34,199 nucleotides of DNA from Prevotella sp. (GTDB taxonomy: Bacteria; Bacteroidota; Bacteroidia; Bacteroidales; Bacteroidaceae): positions 1 to 34,199 of the forward strand of contig JAFLSF010000023.1 of the NCBI GenBank assembly GCA_022511045.1, given 5' to 3'. The first letter of the stretch is position 1, and every line of letters begins with the position of its first letter. The translations under genes were made by a program, and so were the position numbers. Positions 1 through 7,170 of the stretch are shown here, piece by piece. Below the pieces are notes generated by a model. The model saw only the letters and a program-made list of their open reading frames with translations. It was not told the origin of the DNA and searched no databases.

Positions 1-19
1 AACGACAAAATAAATTGAC

Positions 20-31
20 GGGGGGGGGGGG
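20..31. repeat. Homopolymeric G tract (12 G)
   Basis: Twelve consecutive G residues lie in an otherwise AT-rich non-coding stretch at the window edge. Such tracts are prone to slipped-strand length change. No promoter or reading frame that it would switch is visible inside the window, because the neighbouring gene to the left is not included. Confidence 0.9.
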
Positions 32-164
32 TAAAAATAGGAAAATTACACCTTTACAGTCCTATTTTAGAGTATCATACCTCTTAAAACAGCATTTAAT
101 ATATCCGTAAAGAAACTCAACACTCATCTACTTGTAAAACGTGCTAACAATATACCTGCGGGAC

Positions 165-265
165 GAGGCCTATACTCAACGTCAACGAGGTGCCGCCTCG
201 TGACCAATGAATATAGGCCTCATCAACGACAAATCAGGGACTCGCTAACGACGAATCCCTGATTT
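165..265 (+). repeat. Hairpin-rich intergenic repeat, diverged copy of the GAGGCCTAT family
   Basis: GAGGCCTATA (165-174) is perfectly inverted at 212-221. Inside it lies a second stem, ACGAGG (185-190) with CCTCGT (196-201). A separate perfect 10-bp stem follows, AAATCAGGGA (231-240) with TCCCTGATTT (256-265). The second GAGG starts at 187, exactly 22 bp after the first, which matches the period of the arrays near 14.05 and 25.08 kb; the 13 bases after the first unit match a tail in the 14-kb copy at about 10 of 13 positions. It sits just beyond the 3' end of the minus-strand cysteine-repeat gene, so it may also help end that transcript, although no T-run follows the stems. The rest of 1-297 shows nothing else recognisable. 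Confidence 0.7.
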
Positions 266-297
266 ATCACTAATGGTAATACAAATCTTTTATTGGA

Positions 298-630
298 TTA
301 CTTTTTGTCATTTTTCTTGCACTTATGCTTATTGGCACAGTCCTTGCCACTTTTGTCAGCACAAGAAGCCTTAGCCTCTGGACACTTTTTGCAGTTCTTA
401 GCCTTACCTGCACCGTCTTTTTTGCAACAGGCTTTTACCTCAGCAGCATCTTTCTTACAGCAACCCTTTGTTTCTGAGGCCGCCTTCTTGCAACAATCCT
501 TTGCCTCAGTAGCCTTTTTCTTGCAACACTCGCTCTGGGGTTTCTCTGTGTTCTCGCTTTGTGCATTTACATTGGTGGTGAAACACACGAAAGTCATAGC
601 CATAATGGCACTTAAAATCATCTTTTTCAT
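298..630 (-). CDS. Small secreted cysteine-repeat protein (CCKK 11-residue repeats)
   Basis: This is a 110-residue protein starting at the Met of MKKMILSAIM, with a signal peptide ending near NVNA|QSEN. An in-frame start 24 bases upstream (654) is less likely, because the TATCTTTG box at 668-675 would leave almost no leader for it. The mature part holds four tandem 11-residue units of the form CCKKxAxExKx, then a CKKCP motif and three more single Cys, giving 13 Cys among about 87 residues with very high Lys content. I do not recognise a named family. Cys pairs in an exported basic protein suggest metal binding or disulfide cross-linking, but that is inference. The opposite strand of the same DNA has an open frame only because the repeat is compositionally biased. 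Confidence 0.8.
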   Translation of the reverse strand: MKKMILSAIMAMTFVCFTTNVNAQSENTEKPQSECCKKKATEAKDCCKKAASETKGCCKKDAAEVKACCKKDGAGKAKNCKKCPEAKASCADKSGKDCANKHKCKKNDKK

Positions 631-667
631 TGTTACATACGTTCTATTAAACATTATTTATATGGTG

Positions 668-675
668 CAAAGATA
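668..675 (-). promoter_or_regulatory. -7 promoter box for the cysteine-repeat gene
   Basis: TATCTTTG on the minus strand matches the Bacteroidota -7 consensus TAnnTTTG and lies 37 bp upstream of the ATG at 630. No good TTTG -33 box is seen. Confidence 0.5.
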
Positions 676-752
676 ACATTATTTCCTCGTACGTCCCTAC
701 TCTTTTAAACATTTTTAACCGCTTTTGCGTCATCTTATGTTGCTATTCTTTG

Positions 753-760
753 TACTTTTG
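753..760 (+). promoter_or_regulatory. -7 promoter box (TACTTTTG) upstream of the 784 gene
   Basis: TACTTTTG fits TAnnTTTG and lies 23 bp upstream of the ATG at 784. A TTTG at 724-727 is 25 bp away, longer than the usual 19-21 bp spacing. This box could drive the whole 784-3067 run. Confidence 0.5.
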
Positions 761-783
761 CAGCTATTAAGCAGGGAAGAAAC

Positions 784-1239
784 ATGCTGAACAGGTATCT
801 GTCACACATACTTTTGATAGCCTTGCTATGGTGCGGGCTTGCTGACCTCAGCGATGGGGTCACACGCCTTAATGTGTTTTTCCCGAAACATCAGCAGGCT
901 CAGCACGACCTACCCTATATGCCAAACGGCAAGGGGCAGGAGCTTTCTTATGATGACGGATGGTTACCCAACGTGGCAGAGGAGCCACAGGGTCAGATAA
1001 ATGTCATTGTGCGCTCTGGCGGTTCTTCCCATCGCGTAGGTTCTTCTCGCCCTACCCGACTATTGCCTACCTACGGCGGCAAGCCTGGTAGTCATTACGG
1101 CAGATGGGCAAAAGATTTTTCGTCTCACTTTGTTAGCTATTCGTTTCAACATTCCTATTGGAACCGTGTATGGCTCCGAATGGGTGCCTCGTTTCCGCGC
1201 CATTATTTTGTTATAGCGCTGAGACGGCTTCTTTGTTAG
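784..1239 (+). CDS. Hypothetical protein, possibly membrane-anchored or exported
   Basis: This 151-residue protein has no family that I recognise. It begins with a hydrophobic segment (about residues 5-22) that could be a signal peptide or anchor, and it continues as a polar region rich in Gly, Ser, Pro and aromatic residues with a basic C-terminus (residues 80-151). It has its own -7 box 23 bp upstream and is followed after 77 bases by another small unknown gene and then by nhaD, all on the same strand, so the three may be co-transcribed. A minus-strand frame overlaps its 3' half but has no start signals and is treated as a shadow. The lack of any recognisable domain leaves open that this is a lineage-specific protein. 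Confidence 0.55.
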   Translation: MLNRYLSHILLIALLWCGLADLSDGVTRLNVFFPKHQQAQHDLPYMPNGKGQELSYDDGWLPNVAEEPQGQINVIVRSGGSSHRVGSSRPTRLLPTYGGKPGSHYGRWAKDFSSHFVSYSFQHSYWNRVWLRMGASFPRHYFVIALRRLLC

Positions 1240-1316
1240 CACGCTTGTGTCATCTCCGCGATGATGAAAGGAGGGAAAGGAATACAACGTATTAACAAAG
1301 AAAGAACAAAAACATA

Positions 1317-1706
1317 ATGAATATCAAGAAATTAAAGATGTGGAAAAGCATCTGTAACGATATGCGTATACATGCCAGCAATTCACTGTTTGGCCTGCGC
1401 ACCATAGCGAGCTACACTCCAACCAATAGTATTATCTATGCAAAGACCGTAGAGTTCTCGCCTACTGACGGCAAACAACTGAAGGATATTTTAGAGTCGC
1501 CACGCACAACATTGGTTAAAACCATCGGCAACTTCCGTCCCAAAGCTACCGTTAACGGTAACTACATGGCTGAGGTATGTGCTTCGGAAGACAGTGCCTT
1601 CGTTGCAGTACAACTTTATCAATTCTCTCGCATGAGCTACGAACCCGTAACCAACATTCTCTGTTTCGAGGGTGAGGAGGCACGTGCTGTCAAGCAGTTA
1701 TTCTAA
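1317..1706 (+). CDS. Hypothetical protein upstream of nhaD
   Basis: This is a 129-residue soluble protein with no signal peptide or membrane segment. The N-terminus is basic (MNIKKLKMWK), and the remainder is a mixed alpha/beta-type sequence ending in an acidic stretch near FEGEEARAV. I do not recognise the family. Its stop lies 14 bases before the nhaD start, which points to co-transcription with the antiporter and makes an accessory role conceivable, but nothing in the sequence proves it. The ATG at 1317 follows an A-rich leader, as is usual for translation starts in this phylum. Confidence 0.65.
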   Translation: MNIKKLKMWKSICNDMRIHASNSLFGLRTIASYTPTNSIIYAKTVEFSPTDGKQLKDILESPRTTLVKTIGNFRPKATVNGNYMAEVCASEDSAFVAVQLYQFSRMSYEPVTNILCFEGEEARAVKQLF

Positions 1707-1720
1707 AAGAGCATATTATT

Positions 1721-3067
1721 ATGTCTACACTATCTATTACTATCATCGCAGTATTCTGCATCGGCTATTTCTTCATAGCTATTGAAAGTTTGACGCGCGT
1801 CAATAAGGCCGCTATCGCCCTCTTGATGATGGTAGTCTGCTGGACGTTGTTCATGATGGATCCAGGCAGTTACATCAGTATGCCTTTGGGACAAGATATT
1901 GCCAACACCGTAGGAGAAGTCATCGGCGGTCATCTGGGTTCTACGTCAACCACGTTATTCTTCTTAATGGGAGCTATGACCATCGTAGAAGTGGTAGACC
2001 AGAACGGAGGTTTCAACTTCGTGCGTAACATCATGCAGACCCGCAGTAAACGAGCCCTACTGTGGCGCATTGCCTTTATGACATTCTTCCTCTCGGCAAT
2101 TCTGGATAACTTAACTACAAGCATCGTCATGATTATGATTTTGCGCAAATTGGTAAGCAACAAGCAGGATCGCATTATTTATGCTTCACTGGTTATCATT
2201 GCCGCAAATTCGGGTGGTGCCTTCTCGCCCATTGGCGATGTTACGACCATTATGTTATGGAACAAGGGTGTCATCACGGCCGCAGGCATTATCTCGGAAA
2301 TGCTTCTTCCTTCTATCATTTCGATGGTTATTCCTACCTATGTACTCTCCCTATCGCTAAAAGGCGAACTAAGTTTTAGCACAGAGACAACGCAGATGGT
2401 TCAATCCAATACACTGACGGCTATACAACGTAAGACTATCTTCTTTTTAGGGGTTGGTGGCCTTATCTTTGTGCCTATCTTCAAGTCTATCACGCATCTG
2501 CCTCCTTTCGTGGGTATCCTACTCGTTTTAGGCATATTGTGGACAGTGACTGAGGTTTTTTATGCCAACCTGAAAGACAAGGAGGAGCAGGGAGCTATGC
2601 AAAAGCGTGTATCGAACTTACTGTCACGTATTGACTTGTCTACAATCCTATTCTTCCTCGGTATTCTGATGGCCGTAGCATGTTTAGAAAGTATTGGTGC
2701 ATTAACTCTGCTAGGCAAAGGACTAAATGGGACATTTCAAGGTAATCACTATCTGGTGACGGGCATCATTGGCGTGCTATCTTCTGTCGTTGACAATGTA
2801 CCACTGGTGGCAGGTTGCATGGGTATGTACCCCGTTGAAACAGTAGGCGACATGGCCGTTGATGGTATTTTCTGGCAACTATTAGCCTATTGTGCTGGCG
2901 TAGGTGGCTCGATTCTCATTATCGGGTCAGCAGCTGGAGTGGTTGTTATGGGATTGGAAAAGATAACTTTCGGGTGGTATATGAAGCGTATATCATGGGT
3001 GGCATTTACGGGCTATCTGGCAGGAATCCTTTATTACTGGATAGAACGGACATTTATTTTTGGATAA
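1721..3067 (+). CDS. nhaD: NhaD-type Na+/H+ antiporter
   Basis: This 448-residue polytopic inner-membrane protein belongs to the ArsB/NhaD ion transporter superfamily. It would exchange cytoplasmic Na+ (or Li+) for external protons and so support sodium and pH homeostasis. Hydrophobic segments run along the whole length. The hallmark motifs are present: ILDNLTTSIVM (about residues 127-137), AANSGGAFSPIGDVTTIM (161-178) and, in the second half, SSVVDNVPLVAG. The two Asn/Asp-containing motifs in inverted-repeat halves are typical of the family and are thought to line the ion path. The length is normal for NhaD. It lies 14 bases after a small unknown gene and is followed by a strong terminator at 3096-3132, so it ends its transcription unit. 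Confidence 0.9.
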   Translation: MSTLSITIIAVFCIGYFFIAIESLTRVNKAAIALLMMVVCWTLFMMDPGSYISMPLGQDIANTVGEVIGGHLGSTSTTLFFLMGAMTIVEVVDQNGGFNFVRNIMQTRSKRALLWRIAFMTFFLSAILDNLTTSIVMIMILRKLVSNKQDRIIYASLVIIAANSGGAFSPIGDVTTIMLWNKGVITAAGIISEMLLPSIISMVIPTYVLSLSLKGELSFSTETTQMVQSNTLTAIQRKTIFFLGVGGLIFVPIFKSITHLPPFVGILLVLGILWTVTEVFYANLKDKEEQGAMQKRVSNLLSRIDLSTILFFLGILMAVACLESIGALTLLGKGLNGTFQGNHYLVTGIIGVLSSVVDNVPLVAGCMGMYPVETVGDMAVDGIFWQLLAYCAGVGGSILIIGSAAGVVVMGLEKITFGWYMKRISWVAFTGYLAGILYYWIERTFIFG

Positions 3068-3095
3068 ACCAATCTTCTCTCCCATTATAAAATTA

Positions 3096-3132
3096 GGAAG
3101 TCATACGTGCATAAACGTATGGCTCCTTTTTT
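3096..3132 (+). terminator. Rho-independent terminator after nhaD
   Basis: GGAAGTCATACG pairs with CGTATGGCTCC (one bulge and one G-T pair) around an 8-base loop, followed by six T residues. It lies 28 bases after the nhaD stop. Confidence 0.8.
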
Positions 3133-3165
3133 GTCCTTTTATTCTTTTATTCTTTTATTTTTCAC

Positions 3166-3173
3166 TACCTTTG
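3166..3173 (+). promoter_or_regulatory. -7 promoter box of coaW
   Basis: TACCTTTG matches TAnnTTTG and lies 22 bp before the ATG at 3196. It stands after the nhaD terminator, so the kinase has its own promoter. The -33 region is a T-rich tract without a clear TTTG at the right distance. Confidence 0.6.
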
Positions 3174-3195
3174 CACGCAAATCAAGGAAACAATT

Positions 3196-4014
3196 ATGGG
3201 AATTGTAATAGGAATAGACGTAGGCATATCAACAACAAAGATAGTAGGGTTGCGTGAGGGACGAGTAGTATCGCCTATTCGCATAACTGCCGCAGACCAA
3301 GTGACATCGCTCTACGGAGCTTTTGGCAAATATCTGCACGACAACAAAATTCAACTTGCTGACGTAGAACAAGTAATGGTGACAGGCGTAGGTTCGGCAT
3401 ATATTGACGAACCTGTCTATGGGATTCCGACTCAGAAAGTTGACGAGTTTATTGCTGATGGTTTGGGAGCCCGCTTTGAAAGCGGACTGGACAAGGCAAT
3501 AGTGGTATCAATGGGTACAGGAACAAGCTTTGTGCAGTGTGAAGGTGACAGCATCCGTCACATAGGTGGGCTGGGTATAGGTGGCGGAACATTGCAAGGG
3601 CTGGCCAGAGTGATGCTGAACACCCGCGACCACAAGCAAATACAAAGTCTGGCTATGCAGGGTGACATCCGACACATCAACCTTTTAATAGGCGACATTT
3701 CCACACACCCATTACCAGGACTGCCTATGGATGCGACGGCTTCTCTATTTTCTAAAGTACAATACGATGCTCCAAAAGAGGATATTGCACTGGGCATTAT
3801 TGTGATGGTATTGCAAACCATCGGCTCAGCAGCTATTTTGGCTGCATTAAACTCTGGTATCAAGGATTTTGTTTTAATAGGTAATTTGACGCTTCTACCC
3901 CAGTGTAAGGACATCTACCCCATGCTGGAGAAATTCTATGGTGTACATTTCCATATTCCCAAATATGCAGAGTTCTGCACGGCTATTGGGGCTGCACTAC
4001 ATTATAAGCGATAA
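3196..4014 (+). CDS. coaW: Type II pantothenate kinase-like protein
   Basis: This 272-residue protein has an ASKHA (actin-like ATPase) fold and would phosphorylate pantothenate, the first step of coenzyme A synthesis, in the cytoplasm. Visible motifs are the phosphate-1 loop GIDVGISTTKIVG (residues 6-18), VTGVGSAYI, the phosphate-2 loop region SMGTGTSFV and the adenosine-type motif GGLGIGGGTLQGL. These match the type II (CoaW/eukaryotic PanK-like) family and not type I CoaA or type III CoaX. The start is supported by a -7 box 22 bp upstream and by the motif beginning only five residues in. It stands alone between a terminator and a convergent MgtC-family gene. The related BadF/BcrA ATPase family is the main alternative, but overall length and motif spacing favour CoaW. 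Confidence 0.85.
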   Translation: MGIVIGIDVGISTTKIVGLREGRVVSPIRITAADQVTSLYGAFGKYLHDNKIQLADVEQVMVTGVGSAYIDEPVYGIPTQKVDEFIADGLGARFESGLDKAIVVSMGTGTSFVQCEGDSIRHIGGLGIGGGTLQGLARVMLNTRDHKQIQSLAMQGDIRHINLLIGDISTHPLPGLPMDATASLFSKVQYDAPKEDIALGIIVMVLQTIGSAAILAALNSGIKDFVLIGNLTLLPQCKDIYPMLEKFYGVHFHIPKYAEFCTAIGAALHYKR

Positions 4015-4032
4015 GTGAGAGTCTCTTATCGC
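4008..4032. terminator. Hairpin between convergent coaW and mgtC-like genes
   Basis: GCGATAAG (4008-4015) and CTTATCGC (4025-4032) form a perfect 8-bp stem with a 9-base loop, and the stem includes the coaW stop codon. Neither side has a clear T-run, so it may act as a 3' stabiliser or a weak bidirectional terminator. Confidence 0.45.
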
Positions 4033-4051
4033 GCTGAAGTCAAAAAGGAGA

Positions 4052-4498
4052 TTACTTTTTCACTTTCTTGTCAAACTTATGCAAGAAATAGTTGAAGGCT
4101 TCCAGACCTGCCAACACCATTAACGTGCTGGCTATAGCTAATAGATACAAGCCTCCACCGCAAGCCAAACCGATAGCGGCTACTACCCACACACCTGCGG
4201 CAGTTGTCAGTCCGCTAACCATATTTTCGCTTTTTCGGAATATGATAGTACCTGCACCTATGAAACCGATACCGCTGACTACCTGAGCAGCAACTCGAGA
4301 GACATCCCAGCGTTGTAAATCATTAGTTATAGCATCGCCAAAACCATAGGCTGATACTATCATAAACAAGGCTGAACCCAAAGCCACCAAAAAATGGGTG
4401 CGGAAACCTGCCTCCTTTGACCTATATTCACGTTCCAAACCTATCATGCCACCCAGCAAGGCTGCAACGAATATCCGTAGAATAAATTCGTACTCCAT
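4052..4498 (-). CDS. MgtC/SapB family membrane protein
   Basis: This 148-residue protein has about four membrane segments and the N-terminal MgtC/SapB signature LLGGMIGLEREYRSKEAGFR (residues 15-34), followed by THFLVALGSALFMIVS and a Gly-rich segment VVSGIGFIGAGTIIF. The short form without the C-terminal ACT-like domain is common. MgtC proteins have been linked to growth in low Mg2+ and, in Salmonella, to inhibition of the F-ATP synthase; whether that holds here is not known. It is convergent with coaW and divergent from the tat operon, with a TATCTTTG box 25 bp upstream. No regulatory leader of the kind that controls Salmonella mgtC is visible in the short upstream region. Confidence 0.85.
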   Translation of the reverse strand: MEYEFILRIFVAALLGGMIGLEREYRSKEAGFRTHFLVALGSALFMIVSAYGFGDAITNDLQRWDVSRVAAQVVSGIGFIGAGTIIFRKSENMVSGLTTAAGVWVVAAIGLACGGGLYLLAIASTLMVLAGLEAFNYFLHKFDKKVKK

Positions 4499-4522
4499 AC
4501 GTTAAATGTTGTTATTTGCTTG

Positions 4523-4530
4523 CAAAGATA
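4523..4530 (-). promoter_or_regulatory. -7 promoter box of the mgtC-like gene
   Basis: TATCTTTG on the minus strand lies 24 bp upstream of the ATG at 4498. It is back to back with the tatA promoter, 44 bp away. Confidence 0.55.
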
Positions 4531-4574
4531 GAAAATAATTATGAATTCGTGGCTAATAACTCGTAATTATTTAC

Positions 4575-4582
4575 TATCTTTG
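4575..4582 (+). promoter_or_regulatory. -7 promoter box of the tat operon
   Basis: TATCTTTG lies 31 bp upstream of the tatA ATG. No other TAnnTTTG was noticed in the short gaps between tatA and the reductase gene ending at 8583, so it probably drives all four genes. Confidence 0.6.
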
Positions 4583-4613
4583 TCGAACTTATAACATAAA
4601 AACAAAAGAAAAG

Positions 4614-4850
4614 ATGAATCTACTTTTATTTATGGGACTCGGAATGTCTGAGATTCTTGTTATTGCGCTCATCGTTCTGCTATTGTTTGGCGGCAAGAAG
4701 ATTCCAGAACTAATGAATGGACTGGGAAAGGGCGTTAAGAGTTTCAAGGACGGCATAAACGACGTGACCTCTACTAATCATTCTGAAACAAAGGAGAACA
4801 AGAGCTCGACAACAGACAACAATGACTCTGGGGCAAATGCCAACAACTGA
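4614..4850 (+). CDS. tatA: Twin-arginine translocase subunit TatA
   Basis: This 78-residue protein begins with a short periplasmic N-terminus, one membrane helix (about residues 11-24), the hinge motif FGGKKIPEL (25-33), then an amphipathic helix [13 protein letters not shown] and a polar, Asn/Ser/Thr-rich tail. This is the standard TatA/TatE plan; TatA oligomers form the passage for folded proteins across the inner membrane. The following tatC start overlaps its 3' end by 29 bases. No tatB is seen, as in other minimal TatAC systems where TatA serves both roles. Confidence 0.93.
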   Translation: MNLLLFMGLGMSEILVIALIVLLLFGGKKIPELMNGLGKGVKSFKDGINDVTSTNHSETKENKSSTTDNNDSGANANN

Positions 4851-5631
4851 TAGTGAGAAACCAATGGTCAGCATGACTTTCTGGGACCATTTGGACGTAT
4901 TGCGTTCGTCGCTCATCAGAATGGCTTGTGTCGTAATGGTATTTGCTGTAATGGCTTTCATGCTAAAGGAAGAACTGTTTGCCATTGTGCTGGCACCGCG
5001 TAGCAGCGATTTTGTAACCTATAGGTTAATGAATGTTGAAACGTTCAGTTTGCACCTAATGAACACAGGACTGACAGAACAATTTATGATTCACATGCGG
5101 ACGGCAGTATATGCTGGATTATTGATAGCATCACCATATATCCTGTATGAGTTGTTTCGCTTTGTATCGCCAGGACTTTACCAAAACGAGCGACATTGTG
5201 CTGTGAGAATTGTGGGAGCGGCTTATATGATGTTCCTTATGGGGACGTTGGCCAACTATTTCATAGTATTCCCACTGACGGTTCATTTTTTAGGCACCTA
5301 TCAAGTAAGTCCAGACGTGTCAAACATGCTGACATTACAATCGTACATTGACACACTACTGGGTATGAGCCTGGTGATGGGAGTGGTGTTTGAATTGCCT
5401 GTGGTCTGTGCACTAATGGCAAAACTTGGACTGCTTACAGACAAATGGATGGGTTTATACAGAAGACATGCAATAGTAGCTATCCTCATTGTTGCAGCAA
5501 TCATCACGCCGACTACAGATGTATTTACACTGTTTGTCGTGGCAATGCCTATCTACCTATTGTATGAAATAAGCATCATAATTGTGCGATATATGGGCCG
5601 AAGTGAGAATTTGAAACGAAATTTACAATAA
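4822..5631 (+). CDS. tatC: Twin-arginine translocase subunit TatC
   Basis: This 269-residue protein has six membrane segments and is the receptor that binds twin-arginine signal peptides. The N-terminal [16 protein letters not shown] and the cytoplasmic loop [13 protein letters not shown] are classic TatC signatures, the latter carrying the conserved Glu used in signal recognition. The start is uncertain: ATG 4822 overlaps tatA by 29 bases, ATG 4837 is also in frame, and ATG 4864 would begin at [10 protein letters not shown] just after the tatA stop. Gene order tatA-tatC followed directly by two genes with twin-arginine motifs indicates a dedicated export operon. Confidence 0.93.
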   Translation: MTLGQMPTTDSEKPMVSMTFWDHLDVLRSSLIRMACVVMVFAVMAFMLKEELFAIVLAPRSSDFVTYRLMNVETFSLHLMNTGLTEQFMIHMRTAVYAGLLIASPYILYELFRFVSPGLYQNERHCAVRIVGAAYMMFLMGTLANYFIVFPLTVHFLGTYQVSPDVSNMLTLQSYIDTLLGMSLVMGVVFELPVVCALMAKLGLLTDKWMGLYRRHAIVAILIVAAIITPTTDVFTLFVVAMPIYLLYEISIIIVRYMGRSENLKRNLQ

Positions 5632-5645
5632 GAAATAAATATAAT

Positions 5646-7136
5646 ATGTTAAGAAGAATCAGAATTATACTGGCTACAGTGATGTTTATAGGCCTCACGT
5701 TGCTGTTTCTGGATTTTACAGGAACGATGTACCACTGGGTAGGTTGGATGCCTAGGCTACAATTTTTAGAGGCACTATTGGCACTAAATGTAGGAATTAT
5801 TGGCGTTTTGGTAGTACTGACACTCCTATTCGGGCGCATTTATTGTTCTGTCATTTGTCCATTAGGAGTGTTACAAGACATTTTCGGATGGCTGGGAAAG
5901 AAAGCTAAGAAAAACCGATACACCTACTCTAAAGCCTTATCATGGCTACGCTATGGAGTCATGGTTTTGGCCATTGGGTGTTGGTTCTTAGGCATTGCCA
6001 GCATTGTCCAGCTTTTAGCCCCTTATTCAGCTTTCGGCTGTATTGCCACCAATCTGTTACAACCCCTTTGGATGGCTGGGAACAACATGTTAGCCTCTAT
6101 TGCTGCGTACTATGATAGCTACGCTTTTTACCATACTGACATTTGGATGCGAGCCCTGCCTTCGCTCGTTATTGCAATCATTACTTTATTGGTATTAGCA
6201 ATATTAGCGTGGCGTAATGGGCGCACTTACTGTAATACTATCTGTCCCGTAGGAACATTGCTAGCGCTTTTGAGTCGCTTCTCGTGGCTAAAAATTCAGT
6301 TTGACAAAAGCAAATGTAAGAACTGTTCGATGTGTACTAAAAACTGTAAATCTTCATGCATTAACTATAAAACACATACAGTAGACTATAGTCGCTGTGT
6401 AGTGTGTGGTAATTGTATAGCATCCTGCAAGTACGGGGCACTGAAGTTTGTGAAAGTTTCTGGCAAATCTGGAAAGGCTGTAAATCCCAGTCAATCGAAT
6501 CCTTCCAGCGATAGTCGTCGCTCCTTCCTGCTCTCATCAGCTTTGCTAACTACTGCTGCATTGGCACAACAAAAGGATAAAATGATGGACGGTGGACTGG
6601 CAGAGATTGAAGATAAAGTAGCTCCCAAGCGACAGACACCACTGATACCTCCAGGGGCGCTGTCTGCACAGAATATGGCAAAACGCTGCACAGGCTGTCA
6701 GCTCTGCGTCTCACAATGCCCCAATCAAGTATTGCGTCCTTCTGACAACCTGCTACATCTGATGCAACCTATTATGTCTTATGAACGAGGGTACTGTCGT
6801 CCAGAATGTAACCGTTGCTCGGAAGTTTGCCCAACAGGTGCCATACAGCCCATTACACCAGAGGATAAAATCTCAACACAGATAGGTCATGCCGTGTGGA
6901 TTAAAAAGAACTGCATACCGTTGACAGACGGTGTAACGTGCGGAAATTGCGCCCGCCATTGTCCTACTGGTGCCATTGAGATGGTACCCTCTGCCCCTAA
7001 TGATGAGGAGTCCCCAGCCGTTCCTGCTATTAACGAAACCCGCTGTATTGGATGTGGTGCCTGTGAGTATCTTTGCCCAGCACGTCCTTTCTCGGCGATT
7101 TATGTGGAAGGACACGAGATGCACCACGAGAACTAA
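5646..7136 (+). CDS. NapH-NapG-like membrane polyferredoxin with internal Tat motif
   Basis: This 496-residue protein looks like a fusion of two ferredoxin-type proteins. The N-terminal half resembles NapH/CcoG-type membrane proteins: hydrophobic segments near 7-24, 41-62, 102-121 and 171-189, with two CxxxCP motifs (Cys67/71 and Cys196/200), then a two-cluster ferredoxin domain (Cys224/227/230/234 and Cys251/254/257/261). Residues 289-307 carry a twin-arginine motif, DSRRSFLL, followed by a short hydrophobic stretch ending in ALA. The C-terminal half resembles NapG/MauM: Cys348/351/354/358, Cys384/388/391/395, Cys432/435/439 with Cys423, and Cys467/470/473/477. I infer electron transfer from quinol or a cytosolic donor to an exterior acceptor, with the C-terminal part exported by Tat. 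It starts 14 bases after tatC and lies 34 bases before the Tat-lipoprotein reductase. No Nap catalytic subunits are present, so a nitrate role is not implied. Confidence 0.85.
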   Translation: MLRRIRIILATVMFIGLTLLFLDFTGTMYHWVGWMPRLQFLEALLALNVGIIGVLVVLTLLFGRIYCSVICPLGVLQDIFGWLGKKAKKNRYTYSKALSWLRYGVMVLAIGCWFLGIASIVQLLAPYSAFGCIATNLLQPLWMAGNNMLASIAAYYDSYAFYHTDIWMRALPSLVIAIITLLVLAILAWRNGRTYCNTICPVGTLLALLSRFSWLKIQFDKSKCKNCSMCTKNCKSSCINYKTHTVDYSRCVVCGNCIASCKYGALKFVKVSGKSGKAVNPSQSNPSSDSRRSFLLSSALLTTAALAQQKDKMMDGGLAEIEDKVAPKRQTPLIPPGALSAQNMAKRCTGCQLCVSQCPNQVLRPSDNLLHLMQPIMSYERGYCRPECNRCSEVCPTGAIQPITPEDKISTQIGHAVWIKKNCIPLTDGVTCGNCARHCPTGAIEMVPSAPNDEESPAVPAINETRCIGCGACEYLCPARPFSAIYVEGHEMHHEN

Positions 7137-7139
7137 TTG

Positions 7140-7162
7140 ATAATTGACCATTCATAATTGAC
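7140..7162 (+). repeat. Short direct repeat ATAATTGAC between operon genes
   Basis: ATAATTGAC occurs at 7140-7148 and 7154-7162, a 14-bp period, in the gap before the aldo/keto reductase gene. Its role is unknown and it may be a chance or slippage product. Confidence 0.5.
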
Positions 7163-7170
7163 AATCAAGC

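Noticed and set aside
293..676. Plus-strand frame rich in FLQQ repeats
   Set aside because: It is the antisense of the cysteine-repeat gene; the minus strand has the signal peptide and promoter.
1060..1287. Minus-strand frame overlapping the 784 gene
   Set aside because: No promoter, no recognisable feature, and it lies opposite a frame with a clear -7 box.
3060..3257. Small plus-strand frame between nhaD and coaW
   Set aside because: It spans the nhaD terminator and the coaW promoter and start, so it cannot be a separate gene.
5646..7136. Periplasmic nitrate reductase (nap) locus
   Set aside because: NapA, NapB and NapC are absent; only the ferredoxin-type NapH/NapG-like features are shared.
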